Assembly: GCF_012027495.1 (NCBI RefSeq)
Contig: NZ_SNUK01000003.1
Location: 62,001-126,000, forward strand
DNA length: 64,000 nt
DNA from: Thermococcus sp. JdF3
GTDB lineage: Archaea; Methanobacteriota_B; Thermococci; Thermococcales; Thermococcaceae
Direction of reading: 5' to 3'
The notes beneath the pieces are model-generated. The model had not been told where the DNA came from, searched no databases, and saw only the letters and a program-made list of their open reading frames with translations. Shown piece after piece: positions 16,962 to 26,290 of the stretch; within the stretch, counting starts at the first letter, position 1, and each line of letters opens with the position of its first letter. Position numbers and translations under genes: made by a program.

Positions 16962-17576
16962 ATGGAGGAGTACTTCATCTGTCCAGAGTGCGGTAGCGAT
17001 GACGTTGAGGTCATCAAGGAGAGGGGAAGGGAGCTCACCCTTCGCTGCAACGAGTGCGGCAACGTGTGGCACGTCACCCTTCCAAAGCTCATCAAGGTTC
17101 CGCTGATAGTCAGCAAACACGAGAGGAGTTTCAGAACCTCCGTCGAACTGCCGGAGGGCGAGGAAATACGGGTGGGCGACATAGTTGAGACCGAAGACGA
17201 TGAGGTTAGGATAACCGGCATAGAGCTTGAGGGAGACAGGCGCGTGGAAAGGGCCGAGATAGGCGAGATAAGAACCCTCTGGGGCGAGAGCCTTACGTAT
17301 CCCAATGTCATCAAGGTCTCCATCTATCTGCCGAAGGGCGTGACCCAGGCCTTCAAGGTCAAAGTCGGCAGGGACGAGGAGTTCGTCGTCGGCGAGGTTC
17401 TAGAGGTCGGCGGCTACACCTTCCGGATCGAGAAGATAAAGACGGAGACCAAGATGCTCCGCCATGGTGGGGCGAGGGCAGATAGAATCGTCTCTATTAT
17501 GGGGCACTCGATTCCCCGCGCGAGGGCAAGGAGGAGCCTTGAGATATACCGGGGCTACGGCAGGGAGTCCCGGTGA
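16962..17576 (+). CDS. HVO_0476-type zinc-finger protein
   Basis: A 204-aa protein with an N-terminal zinc ribbon (FICPECGSDDVEVI and LRCNECGNVWHVTL). Beta-rich domains follow (VGDIVETEDDEVRITGIELE and a conserved IGEIRTLWGESLTYPNVIKV), and the C-terminus is basic (RHGGARADRIVSIMGHSIPR, ARARR). This matches a conserved archaeal family of unknown function, possibly RNA-associated. ATG 16962 has GGTGAGAG just upstream (the GTG at 16953 lies within it). A TATA box, acctttataaacg (about 16919-16931), gives a leader of only a few bases. Confidence 0.85.
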   Translation: MEEYFICPECGSDDVEVIKERGRELTLRCNECGNVWHVTLPKLIKVPLIVSKHERSFRTSVELPEGEEIRVGDIVETEDDEVRITGIELEGDRRVERAEIGEIRTLWGESLTYPNVIKVSIYLPKGVTQAFKVKVGRDEEFVVGEVLEVGGYTFRIEKIKTETKMLRHGGARADRIVSIMGHSIPRARARRSLEIYRGYGRESR

Positions 17577-17658
17577 GAACACCGGAGATGATGAGGTTTT
17601 CTTTCCTTTTCTGACCCCTTCGGGGAATGAAGAGCTTGGCCGCTACTGATATCGAAAT

Positions 17659-17729
17659 CCTTTTAAAGCCTCGCCCGGATTCGAGCATGCAAAACCAGAT
17701 GAACGATGAGGATTCCGGAGGGATGAAGA
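17659..17729 (+). promoter_or_regulatory. rpl7ae promoter and leader with K-turn-like element
   Basis: A TATA-like ccttttaaagcc (17659-17670) implies transcription starting near 17690, leaving about 40 nt of leader, longer than for most genes here. The leader reads CCAGATGAACGATGAGG (17695-17711). CC/GG could close a k-loop with bulge GAU and tandem sheared G-A/A-G pairs (17701-17702 with 17708-17709). L7Ae binds such motifs, so autoregulation is possible. The closing stem is short, so this is tentative. GGAGGGATGAAGA precedes the start codon. Confidence 0.35.
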
Positions 17730-18101
17730 ATGGCCAAGCCAAGCTACGTCAAGTTTGAGGTTCCGGCTGAGCTTGCTGAGAAGGCTCTCGAGGCTGTGGA
17801 GCTCGCTCGCGACACCGGAAGGATTAGGAAGGGTACCAACGAGACGACCAAGGCCGTTGAGAGGGGCCAGGCCAAGCTCGTTGTCATCGCTGAGGACGTT
17901 GACCCCGAGGAGATCGTTGCCCACCTCCCGCCGCTGTGCGAGGAGAAGGAGATTCCGTACATCTACGTCCCGAGCAAGAAGGAGCTCGGCGCCGCTGCCG
18001 GGCTTGAGGTCCCGTCGGCCAGCATAGCCATCGTTGAGCCCGGCAAGGGCCGCGAGCTCGTTGAGGACATCGCTATGAAGGTCAGGGAGCTCATGAAGTG
18101 A
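17730..18101 (+). CDS. rpl7ae: ribosomal protein L7Ae
   Basis: A 123-aa K-turn-binding protein of the 50S subunit, box C/D and H/ACA sRNPs and archaeal RNase P. The conserved RNA-binding block [20 protein letters not shown] (residues 32-51) and the second block [20 protein letters not shown] are intact. It starts the classical archaeal cluster rpl7ae-rps28e-rpl24e-ndk-infB, which is complete here apart from one inserted gene. The ribosome site GGAGGG lies about 8 bases before ATG. A T-rich end (ctccttttccctt, about 18103-18116) follows the stop codon. Confidence 0.98.
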   Translation: MAKPSYVKFEVPAELAEKALEAVELARDTGRIRKGTNETTKAVERGQAKLVVIAEDVDPEEIVAHLPPLCEEKEIPYIYVPSKKELGAAAGLEVPSASIAIVEPGKGRELVEDIAMKVRELMK

Positions 18102-18176
18102 GCTCCTTTTCCCTTCATTCACGGAAAGATTTAAGTTCATCCGTGCGAGGGATTTTTAGGTTAAGGGGTGTGAGAA

Positions 18177-18389
18177 ATGAGCGACGAAGGATACCCGGCT
18201 GAGGTTATTGAGATAGTCGCCAGGGCCGGCGTCACCGGTGGCGTTACTCAGGTCAAGGTTAGGGTTCTGGAGGGCCGCGACAAGGGCCGCGTCATCAGGA
18301 GAAACATCAAGGGCCCGGTCCGCGTCGGCGATATAGTCATCCTCAGGGAGACCGAGCGTGAAGCCAGGGAGATCAGGACCAGGAGGTAA
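18177..18389 (+). CDS. rps28e: ribosomal protein S28e
   Basis: A 70-aa OB-fold protein of the 30S subunit. The hallmark stretch [20 protein letters not shown] and the C-terminal [18 protein letters not shown] are present at full family length. GGTGTGAGAA precedes ATG 18177. A TATA-like agatttaag near 18127 suggests a promoter of its own besides read-through from rpl7ae. rpl24e follows after five bases, so the two are cotranscribed. Confidence 0.98.
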   Translation: MSDEGYPAEVIEIVARAGVTGGVTQVKVRVLEGRDKGRVIRRNIKGPVRVGDIVILRETEREAREIRTRR

Positions 18390-18394
18390 TCGCG

Positions 18395-18601
18395 ATGGCC
18401 AGGTGGAACGTCTGCTCCTACTGCGGAAAGGAGTTCGAGCCGGGAACCGGCAAGATGTACGTCAGGAACGACGGCAGAGTCCTGTTCTTCTGCTCCAGCA
18501 AGTGCGAGAAGTACTACTTCATGGGCAGGAACCCGAGAAAGCTCAAGTGGACCAAGGCCTTCGAGGAGGCCCGCCTTCAGAGGGCCAAGAGGAAGAAGTG
18601 A
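18395..18601 (+). CDS. rpl24e: ribosomal protein L24e
   Basis: A 68-aa zinc-binding protein of the 50S subunit. The TRASH-type zinc motif is complete: [13 protein letters not shown] and [11 protein letters not shown]. The [13 protein letters not shown] helix and basic tail RAKRKK are typical. It starts five bases after rps28e, with its ribosome site (CAGGAGGTAATCGCG) overlapping the rps28e stop region. A T-rich terminator-like stretch (tgatttctttcttttctc, 18600-18617) follows, separating it from the inserted KaiC-like gene. Confidence 0.98.
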   Translation: MARWNVCSYCGKEFEPGTGKMYVRNDGRVLFFCSSKCEKYYFMGRNPRKLKWTKAFEEARLQRAKRKK

Positions 18602-18707
18602 TTTCTTTCTTTTCTCTCATATGTTTGCCGACTCCCGTTCTAATAACTTGGCCTGAATATTCGCAATTGTTATAAATCCTTCAATACATTTTAACCGGGG
18701 GAATCCT

Positions 18708-19892
18708 ATGATTCCGCTGGGAATGAAGCGCCTGGATGAGGTACTGGGTGGGGGCATTGAAGAGGGATCCAGCCTCGCGTTTGTAGGTTCAATCTGTCGA
18801 GACAACATTGTCCTAATGCATCAGCTTGTTTTCAACCTTCTGAAGGCAGGATACAGGGTTTTGATTGTGGAGTTCCGGCAGTCCCCGGACATGCTCAGAA
18901 AAGAGCTCCTTCACTACAACATCGACTACTCAGGTTTTGTGGAGAACGGTCAGCTGCGGATCTTCGATGGTTTTTCAAACCTCTACGGGGTTGAGAAAAT
19001 CCAGGGGGCCAACGTGCTCTCCAATCCTCTCGACCTTGGAATAACGTCCGCGGTAATAAGGGACACAATGTCCGGAGGGAGGTTTGATTTCCTCGTTATA
19101 GACGACCTAAACGTTCTTTATACCCTCCTGTCCAACTCAAAGGCGTACCTCAGGGCAATCACGAGGCTGGTGAACTCAATAAAGAGAACGGGATTCCAAA
19201 CCTTCGCGGCTTTTTCCGAGGACGTGTTCGAGAGAAGTGACTTAACGGCGGGTTTAATGCCCTTTGACTACGTCTTTGATGTTAAGGATGGATACATAAC
19301 CCTGCGTCGCTCTCTCCAGCCTCTCAAGATACCTTCCCCCAAGGTGCCGTATATCAAAACCGAGCTCGGTGTTGAGGCTATCCTGGAAAGACACACCACC
19401 CTTGAATCCATAAAAAGGAATCTCTGGCTCGATGATGAAGGGAATCTGTGGATGGGTGACTCCAGGGTTCAGCTCATAAACGAGGACAGCGAGGCATCAT
19501 TGGTTGAGTTCGTTTACGAATACCTCGGCCCGGAGGACGGAAAACGCTTCCTTTACCTGTGGGGGAGGAAGGAGTTCATAGGTATCGGGAGGGCAGCAAG
19601 GAATCAGTACGACAACCTTCGCGATGCTCTGCTGTCCGTTAAATTTGCAACTGAATCCAGCGGGGGCGGAAGGATCGAGATAGCGGAAGTTCAGGAGGAT
19701 TTCGTCGTTCTCAGGGGTAAAAACCTGTTCCCATCCAGGAGGGGGTACTCATATCGGTTCCACATTAACTACGCGGGCGAACTCTCCCAGTTTTTGACAG
19801 AGTTCACTGGTGAGCCGTGGGAGGGAGAAGAAGTTAAATGCCAGTCAATGGGCTCCGAATATTGCGAATTCGTGTTCAGACGCAAAAAGTGA
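18708..19892 (+). CDS. KaiC/RecA-like domain protein with C-terminal V4R domain; Walker A degenerate
   Basis: A 394-aa protein. The N-terminal half has a KaiC/GvpD-like fold: MKRLDEVLGGGIEEGSSLAF, a later FDFLVIDDLNVLY Walker B-like strand, and AFSEDVFERSD. The position of Walker A reads FVGSICRDNIV instead of GxxGxGKT, so classical ATP binding is unlikely. The C-terminal half (from about residue 215) looks like a V4R ligand-binding domain, ending in VKCQSMGSEYCEFVFRRK with the conserved Cys pair. It may be a small-molecule sensor. It has its own TATA (ttgttataaatcc, about 18667-18679) and lies between rpl24e and ndk, which are normally adjacent, so it was probably inserted. Confidence 0.75.
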   Translation: MIPLGMKRLDEVLGGGIEEGSSLAFVGSICRDNIVLMHQLVFNLLKAGYRVLIVEFRQSPDMLRKELLHYNIDYSGFVENGQLRIFDGFSNLYGVEKIQGANVLSNPLDLGITSAVIRDTMSGGRFDFLVIDDLNVLYTLLSNSKAYLRAITRLVNSIKRTGFQTFAAFSEDVFERSDLTAGLMPFDYVFDVKDGYITLRRSLQPLKIPSPKVPYIKTELGVEAILERHTTLESIKRNLWLDDEGNLWMGDSRVQLINEDSEASLVEFVYEYLGPEDGKRFLYLWGRKEFIGIGRAARNQYDNLRDALLSVKFATESSGGGRIEIAEVQEDFVVLRGKNLFPSRRGYSYRFHINYAGELSQFLTEFTGEPWEGEEVKCQSMGSEYCEFVFRRKK

Positions 19893-19942
19893 ATCCAAAA
19901 ACCTATTAACACCATTTCATTGTAGTTATTGAGGTGTTGTCA

Positions 19943-20467
19943 ATGGCTGAGAAGAAGATAGAAAGAACACTCGTTATACTCAAGCCCGACGCCGTTGTTC
20001 GTGGGCTGATGGGGGAAATAATCTCCCGCTTCGAGAAGAGGGGGCTTAAAATCGTCGGGATGAAGATGATATGGATCACCCGCGAGCTGGCCGAGAAGCA
20101 CTACGAGGAGCACAGGGGCAAGCCCTTCTTCGAGCCGCTCATCGACTACATCACCAAGGCCCCGAGCGTCGTCATGGTCGTGGAGGGCAGGTACGCCATA
20201 AGCGTCGTCAGGAAGATGGCCGGCGCCACGGACCCCAAGGACGCCGAGCCCGGAAGCATAAGGGGAGACTACGGCCTCGACGTCGGGGACGCCATCTACA
20301 ACGTTGTCCACGCCTCGGACAGCCCCGAGAGTGCCGAGAGGGAGATAAACCTCTACTTCAAGCCGGATGAGCTCTACAGGTACTGCAAAGCCGCTGACTG
20401 GTTCTACCACACGCACGCCAGGGCGAAGAGGGAGTATCTCGACAGCATGGACTGCCTTGAGCGTTAA
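19943..20467 (+). CDS. ndk: nucleoside diphosphate kinase
   Basis: A 174-aa enzyme that balances NTP pools through a phosphohistidine intermediate. [20 protein letters not shown], the active-site His in [17 protein letters not shown] and a long archaeal C-terminal extension ([15 protein letters not shown]) are visible. ATG 19943 is preceded by GAGGTG (19931-19936); the in-frame GTG at 19934 lies within that ribosome site. The stop overlaps the convergent membrane gene by four bases. In most archaea ndk follows rpl24e directly and precedes infB. Here the KaiC-like gene and a reverse-strand membrane gene separate them. Confidence 0.97.
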   Translation: MAEKKIERTLVILKPDAVVRGLMGEIISRFEKRGLKIVGMKMIWITRELAEKHYEEHRGKPFFEPLIDYITKAPSVVMVVEGRYAISVVRKMAGATDPKDAEPGSIRGDYGLDVGDAIYNVVHASDSPESAEREINLYFKPDELYRYCKAADWFYHTHARAKREYLDSMDCLER

Positions 20468-21279
20468 ACTGCCACGTCAATCTTCCTCTTTCTTTTCCTG
20501 AGAAACTCCCTGTACTCCCTTGCGACTCCAGGGCACGGGGCGGGTTGCCCCTTTGTAACCAACGCGGCGCCGATGAGCGTGGATATGTAAGCCGCCGCCA
20601 GGCCTGCTATAACGGTGATGTCTCCGGGAGGCAGTAACACGGCAAGAAGTGGCAACAGGGAAACGAGAAGCCCCGTGGCTTTTCTTAAGCTTGAGGGCTT
20701 TCCGGCGCGCTTCATGCACTCCACGAGCTCCCTGGCCTTTGGGAACTCCCTCAGCGTCCTGCCGCCTACAATGACTGCGCCCCCAATTACGGCACCCATC
20801 AGGCTGTCCTCATCGGTCAGGCAATCCCCAATCTCCTGCGGACACGGCTTCACGTTTAGTCCTCTCAGGGGGTTTTTCATGGATAGCGCAACCACGATGC
20901 CTATCAGAGCAATCCCGACTGCAAGAAATCCCCGCCAGAACTGGGACGCCAGGGCGACCCCGAGGGAGATGTAGGGCAGCGAGATAAAGCTGATCTGAAT
21001 GAAGTCGTCGATTCTCAGTCCTTTTCTTGTCCTGAGCTCCACATACGTCAGGGCTATGATCAGTCCCAGGAACGTTTCGGTTCCCGCAGTGAATTCCGGA
21101 GAACTCTCTATTGAGACATTGGGGCCGGCAAAGGGCCCGAGCTCCTGGAGAGCAAGGGTGTATGTTATGAGCGGAACCCCCGTGATGGCGATTAGGGCCT
21201 CGCTGGCCTTTCCGAGGAGCTTCCCCAGAATGAAGGCCACTGGGATTCCTACAATCACTCCCATTGCGAGCGCTATCAT
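20464..21279 (-). CDS. polytopic membrane protein, unknown function
   Basis: A 271-aa protein with about seven or eight hydrophobic segments and short loops, for example [40 protein letters not shown] and [21 protein letters not shown] loop with two cysteines lies near residue 155 ([15 protein letters not shown]), and the tail is strongly basic ([11 protein letters not shown]). I do not recognise the family; no transporter signature is clear. ATG 21279 has GGTGGTGGA upstream, and a TATA-like ggattaaaaag near 21308-21318 supports a short leader. It is divergent from infB and sits inside the otherwise conserved ndk-infB interval. Confidence 0.75.
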   Translation of the reverse strand: MIALAMGVIVGIPVAFILGKLLGKASEALIAITGVPLITYTLALQELGPFAGPNVSIESSPEFTAGTETFLGLIIALTYVELRTRKGLRIDDFIQISFISLPYISLGVALASQFWRGFLAVGIALIGIVVALSMKNPLRGLNVKPCPQEIGDCLTDEDSLMGAVIGGAVIVGGRTLREFPKARELVECMKRAGKPSSLRKATGLLVSLLPLLAVLLPPGDITVIAGLAAAYISTLIGAALVTKGQPAPCPGVAREYREFLRKRKRKIDVAV

Positions 21280-21373
21280 TCCACCACCGGAGAGGATTAC
21301 CACGTGGCTTTTTAATCCTTGCGTCCGAACCCTTTAAAAGCCCACGCCTGAGTTAGGCTTAGAGGTGAGGAAG

Positions 21374-24300
21374 ATGAAGAGGATTAGACAGCCGATCATA
21401 GCGGTTCTCGGACACGTTGATCACGGCAAGTGCCTGCTCCCGGACGAAACCGTTGTGGTTCCTGAACTCGGAAGGGTAACCCTGCGGGAGCTCTTTGAAC
21501 TGGGCGGGAGAACCGTTGAAAGGGACGATCAGCTGGAGGTCAAAGAGCTGTCACTCCCAATAACGTCAGCCGATGGAGATGCCAGGGTTTCAGTCCGGAC
21601 CGGAACCCACGTCTGGCGCCTAAGGCACAGGGGTAAGATGCTGAGGGTCAGGCTCAAGAACTGGCATTCCGTGAGCGTCACCCCGGAGCATCCCTTCCTA
21701 ACAACCGGAGGATGGAAGAGAGCGGACCAGCTCAGACCCGGCGATTACATAGCGGTTCCGAGGTTCATTCACGCCAACGAGGATAGGGGAGTCTTTGAGG
21801 GGTTCGTCAGAAGAAAGCTCTCGGTGCCCGAGCTCATCGTGAAGCTGAGGGAAGACGCTCTGGAGAACGTTGAGGAGAGGTTCAGGGGAGATAAGGCCTA
21901 CAAGGTGCGCTCCAACGTCTTCCGGGCCGAGGATCTCTCCGACGACCTGTTGGAGAAGGTCGAGAGGATAGCCTTCACGCCGAGGGTTCACCGCTCGGGA
22001 AAGCCGGTTCACTACGTAAAGCTCCCCAGAACCGATGATGAGTGGAGGGCCCTCTTCTACTTCGCGGGCGTTATGTTCGGCGACGGGAGTCAGGAGAAGA
22101 TAGCCAACAACGACGTTGAAGTGTTCGAGAGGTTGAAGCTTGTGGAATCTCTGGGCGTCGAGCTGGTCAGGGTCAGGAGAAAAACCTCCTGGGAGATCGA
22201 GGTTAGAAGGGGCAAGAACGCCCTCATCAGGCTCCTCCGCGTTCTCTTTGACTACCCCGAGAGGCAGAAGGCGAGGAACATAAGGATCCCCAACGCGCTC
22301 TTCCTTGCCCCGAGGGATTACGTGGCCGAGTTCATCAGGGGCTACTTTGATGCCGACGGGTACGTGAACCTTAAGGATGCAAGGATAGAGGTAACGAGTG
22401 CCTCCAGGGAGTTCCTTGAGGGGCTATCGCTCGTCCTGCTCCGCTTCGGTATAGTTTCCAAACTCTACCGCCCGGATTACACGACCCTTGTGATCTCGGG
22501 CAGGAGGAACCTCAGGGCGTTTCGGGAGTTCATAGGGTTCACCGTCGTGGAAAAGGCGAAGAGGCTCGATGAAACCATAGCGAAGAGCAAGAAGAGCGAG
22601 GTTTACCCGATATTCGAGGAACTGAAACGCCTGAGGCTCCTCTTCGGCTTCACGAGAACTGAACTCAACTCGACGGTCCCATTTTACTCCAAATACGAAT
22701 CGAGCGAGGCACCGAGCTACGAGACCCTGATGAGGATCCTCGGCGCAATCGAGGGGGGCTCACCGACCCTTGCCAGAAAGCTCGCGGTCCTTGAGGGCGG
22801 GGCCAGGGACCACAACTACCTCCTCGCCCTCGAAAAGGATGGTCTCATAAAAGACGGGAAGCTCACGGAACTGGGGCGGGAGCTCCTTGAGGTCTGGCGC
22901 AACAGGGAGTTCGATTCCAGGGACGTTGATTACGTCCGCAACATAGCGGAGAACTTCGTTTTCATCCCTGTTGAGGGCATAGAGGAGTTCGACTACGACG
23001 GCTACGTCTACGACCTGACCACCGAGACCCACAACTTCGTCGCCAACGGGGTACTGGTCCACAACACCACCCTGCTCGACAGGATAAGGCGCACGAACGT
23101 CGCGGGCAAGGAAGCGGGCGGAATAACCCAGCACATAGGCGCGACCGAGGTTCCCATCGAGACGGTCAAGCAGCTCGCGGGCCCGCTCATCAAGCTCTGG
23201 AAGGGCGAGATAAAGCTCCCCGGACTGCTCTTCATAGACACCCCCGGTCACGAGGCCTTCACCAGTTTGCGTGCCAGAGGTGGAAGCCTGGCAGACCTCG
23301 CGGTTCTTATAGTGGACATCAACGAGGGCTTCCAGCCGCAGACCATAGAGAGCATCGAGATCCTCAGGAAGAACAGGACACCCTTCATCGTCGCCGCCAA
23401 CAAGATAGACAGGATAAAGGGCTGGAAGGTCGAGGAGGACGAGCCGTTCCTGGTGAACATCAAGAAGCAGGACCAGAGGGCCCAGCAGGAGCTTGAGACC
23501 AAACTCTGGGAGCTGATAGGCAAGTTCTACGAGATGGGCTTCCAGGCCAACCGCTTCGACCGCGTCCAGGACTTCACCCGCGAGCTGGCGATAGTCCCGA
23601 TTTCGGCCAAGCACGGCATAGGCGTTCCGGAACTTCTCGTCCTCATCGCCGGTCTCAGCCAGAAGTACCTCGAGGAGAAGCTCAAGATCGAGGTTGAAGG
23701 AACGGCGCGCGGCACGATCCTCGAAGTCCGCGAGGAGCTCGGCCTGGGAACCACGCTTGACGTCATTATATACGACGGAACCCTCCGCAGGGACGACACC
23801 ATCGTGGTTGGAGGCAAGGACAAGGCGATAGTTACAAAAATCCGCGCCCTCCTCAAGCCAAAGCCCCTCGATGAGATACGCGACCCGCGCTTCCGCTTCG
23901 ACCAGGTTGAAGAGGTCGCCGCCGCGGCGGGTATAAAGATAGCCGCCCCGGGTCTGGAGGAGGCTCTGGCCGGCTCACCGGTTATAGCGGCCCGCTCGGA
24001 GGAGGACATTGAAAAGGCCAGGCAGGAGATCCTGAGCCAGATACAGAGCGTCGTCATAAGCACCGGCAAGGTGGGCGTCATAGTCAAGGCCGACACCCTC
24101 GGCTCGCTCGAGGCCCTTAGCAAGGAGCTTCAGGAGAAGGGGATTCCCATCAGAAAGGCCGACGTAGGGAACATCAGCAAGACCGACGTGATGGAGGCCC
24201 TGAGCGTCCGCGAGGAGGAAGAGAAACACGGCGTTGTTCTGGGTTTCAACGTCAGGGTGAACGAGGACGCTGCAGAGGTTGCCAAGGCCAAAGGCGTTCC

Positions 24301-24802
24301 AATATTCACCGGCAACATCATCTACAAGCTCATCGAGGACTACGAGGCCTGGGTCAAGGCGGAGGAGGAGAAGAGGAAGCGCGAGCTCCTCAGCAAGGTC
24401 ACCTTCCCGGGCGTCATCAGGCTCTACCCGGACGAGCGCTACGTTTTCAGGAGGAGCCACCCCGCGATAGTGGGTATCGAAGTCGTGGAGGGCCGCATAA
24501 GACCCGGAGTGACACTCATCAAGCAGAACGGCCAGAAGGTCGGCGTCATAAAGTCAATCAAGAACAAGAACGACTTCGTCCAGGAGGCCAAGAAGGGTGA
24601 CGCAGTTGCGGTGGCCATCGAGGGTGCGATGGTCGGCAGGCACATACACCCTGGAGAGACCCTCTACGTTGACCTGAGCAAGAACGACGTCATAATCCTC
24701 GCCAAGCAGCTCAAGAACGAGCTGGACGACACTGATGTGAAGGCTCTTAAAATGACTGCAAAGGTGAAGGCTCAGCAGGACCCGTTCTGGAAGGCGGTGT
24801 GA
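21374..24802 (+). CDS. infB: translation initiation factor IF5B (IF2), intein-containing
   Basis: The precursor is 1142 aa; removal of the 545-aa intein leaves a 597-aa factor, the usual archaeal length. IF5B is a GTPase that joins the ribosomal subunits and positions Met-tRNAi. The extein shows GHVDHGK (residues 13-19), split from the following T by the intein, then DTPGHEAFTSLRARGGSLAD, NKIDRIKGW, the beta-barrel domain II, the IF2-C-like domain III and domain IV (ending TAKVKAQQDPFWKAV). ATG 21374 follows GAGGTGA (21362-21368). Since the intein cuts the P-loop, splicing is essential for function. The convergent GT39-like gene ends six bases after the stop. Confidence 0.97.
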   Translation: MKRIRQPIIAVLGHVDHGKCLLPDETVVVPELGRVTLRELFELGGRTVERDDQLEVKELSLPITSADGDARVSVRTGTHVWRLRHRGKMLRVRLKNWHSVSVTPEHPFLTTGGWKRADQLRPGDYIAVPRFIHANEDRGVFEGFVRRKLSVPELIVKLREDALENVEERFRGDKAYKVRSNVFRAEDLSDDLLEKVERIAFTPRVHRSGKPVHYVKLPRTDDEWRALFYFAGVMFGDGSQEKIANNDVEVFERLKLVESLGVELVRVRRKTSWEIEVRRGKNALIRLLRVLFDYPERQKARNIRIPNALFLAPRDYVAEFIRGYFDADGYVNLKDARIEVTSASREFLEGLSLVLLRFGIVSKLYRPDYTTLVISGRRNLRAFREFIGFTVVEKAKRLDETIAKSKKSEVYPIFEELKRLRLLFGFTRTELNSTVPFYSKYESSEAPSYETLMRILGAIEGGSPTLARKLAVLEGGARDHNYLLALEKDGLIKDGKLTELGRELLEVWRNREFDSRDVDYVRNIAENFVFIPVEGIEEFDYDGYVYDLTTETHNFVANGVLVHNTTLLDRIRRTNVAGKEAGGITQHIGATEVPIETVKQLAGPLIKLWKGEIKLPGLLFIDTPGHEAFTSLRARGGSLADLAVLIVDINEGFQPQTIESIEILRKNRTPFIVAANKIDRIKGWKVEEDEPFLVNIKKQDQRAQQELETKLWELIGKFYEMGFQANRFDRVQDFTRELAIVPISAKHGIGVPELLVLIAGLSQKYLEEKLKIEVEGTARGTILEVREELGLGTTLDVIIYDGTLRRDDTIVVGGKDKAIVTKIRALLKPKPLDEIRDPRFRFDQVEEVAAAAGIKIAAPGLEEALAGSPVIAARSEEDIEKARQEILSQIQSVVISTGKVGVIVKADTLGSLEALSKELQEKGIPIRKADVGNISKTDVMEALSVREEEEKHGVVLGFNVRVNEDAAEVAKAKGVPIFTGNIIYKLIEDYEAWVKAEEEKRKRELLSKVTFPGVIRLYPDERYVFRRSHPAIVGIEVVEGRIRPGVTLIKQNGQKVGVIKSIKNKNDFVQEAKKGDAVAVAIEGAMVGRHIHPGETLYVDLSKNDVIILAKQLKNELDDTDVKALKMTAKVKAQQDPFWKAV
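21431..23065 (+). other. intein in infB (P-loop site), LAGLIDADG type
   Basis: 545 codons interrupt GHVDHGK|T. The element begins with Cys (CLLPDETVVVPELGRVTLRE), has a block B TPEHPF (about residue 80), and ends with TTETHNFVANGVLVHN before Thr+1. Two dodecapeptide-like motifs, FYFAGVMFGDGSQ and FIRGYFDADGYVN, mark a LAGLIDADG homing endonuclease with both acidic residues kept. The insertion site matches the known IF2 intein of Pyrococcus. Confidence 0.96.
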
Positions 24803-24807
24803 GCGTT

Positions 24808-26229
24808 CTAATTCTCTTCTTGTTCTTTGTTCTTTGGAATACCTACCCCCTTGAACATTGCTTTTACCCTGTCCTTTATCTTCAGCAGCCACTCCCGGTA
24901 GAGCCACATTGACTCCCTGAAGGCCTCCCAGCGGAGGAGCTCGTTGAGGGCCACGCCCATGACCACCGCCGCGGGGGGAACCAGGGCGGTTGCGTAGAAG
25001 CTGAACTGCGTCGTGCCCCCGAGTGCGTACTGGAGGAGGAACACGGCTACGGTGCTCCAGAACACTCCGAAAGATGCCAGAATTCCGGATTTTTTCCTGT
25101 AAAGCCACGGGAGGGCAAGGATGAAGAGCACCATCGCCAGAAGGAGGAAGGGATCTGTCTGGGCGAAGATGTCCGGGTTGTAGTGTAGGGCAAAGGCCTT
25201 CCTGTTTATGAACCACTCCCAGACGGGAGAGGCAGCGGGATGGCCGCCTTTGCTGGAGAGGTGCCATCTGAAGCTTCCGAGGAATTCGTCGAACCACCTC
25301 TTCGGCCCGATAGCTGCCATCGCCGGAACGTTCGGCAGGAGGAATCCAACCGCTGGAAGAACCGCTATCGTCACCAGAAAGCCAGGAAGGCTTTTCTCCC
25401 TTTTGAAGGCCCTCCCAAGAAGGACCGGCCACCCAAAGGCGCCGCTGAGCTTGGTGGAGCCGGCCAGTCCCAGGGCAAAGGCCGCAGGGCGGTCCCTGTC
25501 GTAGGCCAGGAAAAACACGAACAGGGCGACGAACAGGGCGACGTGGATGTCAAGCATGGCCACCACGGACATCGCCTGGAGGGTGGGGTCCGCGACGATG
25601 AAGGCCAGGGCTATGAGGGCCGCCAGATAGCTCCCGCTCACCCGGTAAGTCGCGAGGACGACGAGGAGCTCGATGAGGGCGAAGGCGATGATGCCAGGTA
25701 TGCGCCAGTTTATTGGCTTATCTTCCAGGAGCATGCCGAGCATTATGAGGTCCTTCCCAAGGAAAGGATGCTCTGTGTTGAGGTAGTTCTGGATGTTGTC
25801 CTTGTCGGGATACCAGTAGCCAGGAACCGTGTAGTAAGCCCCCTCGGGTATTTCCCTCCGGACGTCCTCAAGAAAGGGCTCGAACTCGTCTGGAGGGAGC
25901 TCAAAGTAAACGCCCGGGAACTTGAGGTACTCCCTCTCGTAGGTCGCCCCGTGCCCCATGGCGATTTTCTCCACTCTGTACTGGTATTTTATCCGCATGC
26001 TCTGGTTGGAGAAGATGACGTTTACTCCCCGGGAGCCCGTGGTCTCGTTCACGTAGGTCAGATCAACGCCGAGCCTGTGGAGGATGTTCCTGCCCGCGGG
26101 GACGTACCAGACCTCATCCCCCACGTAGTCACGAAAAACAGGCTGAGAGGCAAAATCGTAGAGATACCACAGAGAGCCAATGATAGTGACGGCAACTATC
26201 AGAATGAAAGCTATCCTTCGCCGCTGCAT
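24808..26229 (-). CDS. GT39/PMT-like membrane glycosyltransferase
   Basis: A 473-aa membrane protein resembling dolichyl-phosphate-sugar-dependent mannosyltransferases (GT39, GT-C fold). After the first membrane helix comes the acidic motif RDYVGDEVWYVPAGRNIL, typical for the catalytic Asp-Glu of this family. A long extracytoplasmic loop precedes NTEHPFLGKDLIMLGM. About ten hydrophobic segments follow, and the tail is charged (KNKEQEEN). It probably transfers a lipid-linked sugar to a protein or lipid on the outer face. ATG 26229 has GGTGGTAGA upstream. It shares a 61-bp divergent promoter region with the methyltransferase gene. Confidence 0.82.
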   Translation of the reverse strand: MQRRRIAFILIVAVTIIGSLWYLYDFASQPVFRDYVGDEVWYVPAGRNILHRLGVDLTYVNETTGSRGVNVIFSNQSMRIKYQYRVEKIAMGHGATYEREYLKFPGVYFELPPDEFEPFLEDVRREIPEGAYYTVPGYWYPDKDNIQNYLNTEHPFLGKDLIMLGMLLEDKPINWRIPGIIAFALIELLVVLATYRVSGSYLAALIALAFIVADPTLQAMSVVAMLDIHVALFVALFVFFLAYDRDRPAAFALGLAGSTKLSGAFGWPVLLGRAFKREKSLPGFLVTIAVLPAVGFLLPNVPAMAAIGPKRWFDEFLGSFRWHLSSKGGHPAASPVWEWFINRKAFALHYNPDIFAQTDPFLLLAMVLFILALPWLYRKKSGILASFGVFWSTVAVFLLQYALGGTTQFSFYATALVPPAAVVMGVALNELLRWEAFRESMWLYREWLLKIKDRVKAMFKGVGIPKNKEQEEN

Positions 26230-26290
26230 TCTACCACCAGGCAGGAATATCGCGGGCAACGTTTTTAAGCCTCTCCCCTTAGGCGAAAAC
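26230..26290. promoter_or_regulatory. compact divergent promoter
   Basis: The 61 bp between two divergent starts carry one A/T block (acgtttttaagcc, about 26258-26270) that reads as a TATA-like element on both strands: tttttaag forward, cttaaaaac reverse. The forward transcript would begin about at the ATG (26291), i.e. leaderless. The reverse transcript has a short leader with GGTGGTAGA. Confidence 0.6.

Noticed and set aside
25240-26268. 342-codon ORF opposite the GT39-like gene
   Set aside because: Shadow frame with charged low-complexity peptide; the reverse gene has membrane helices and the catalytic motif.
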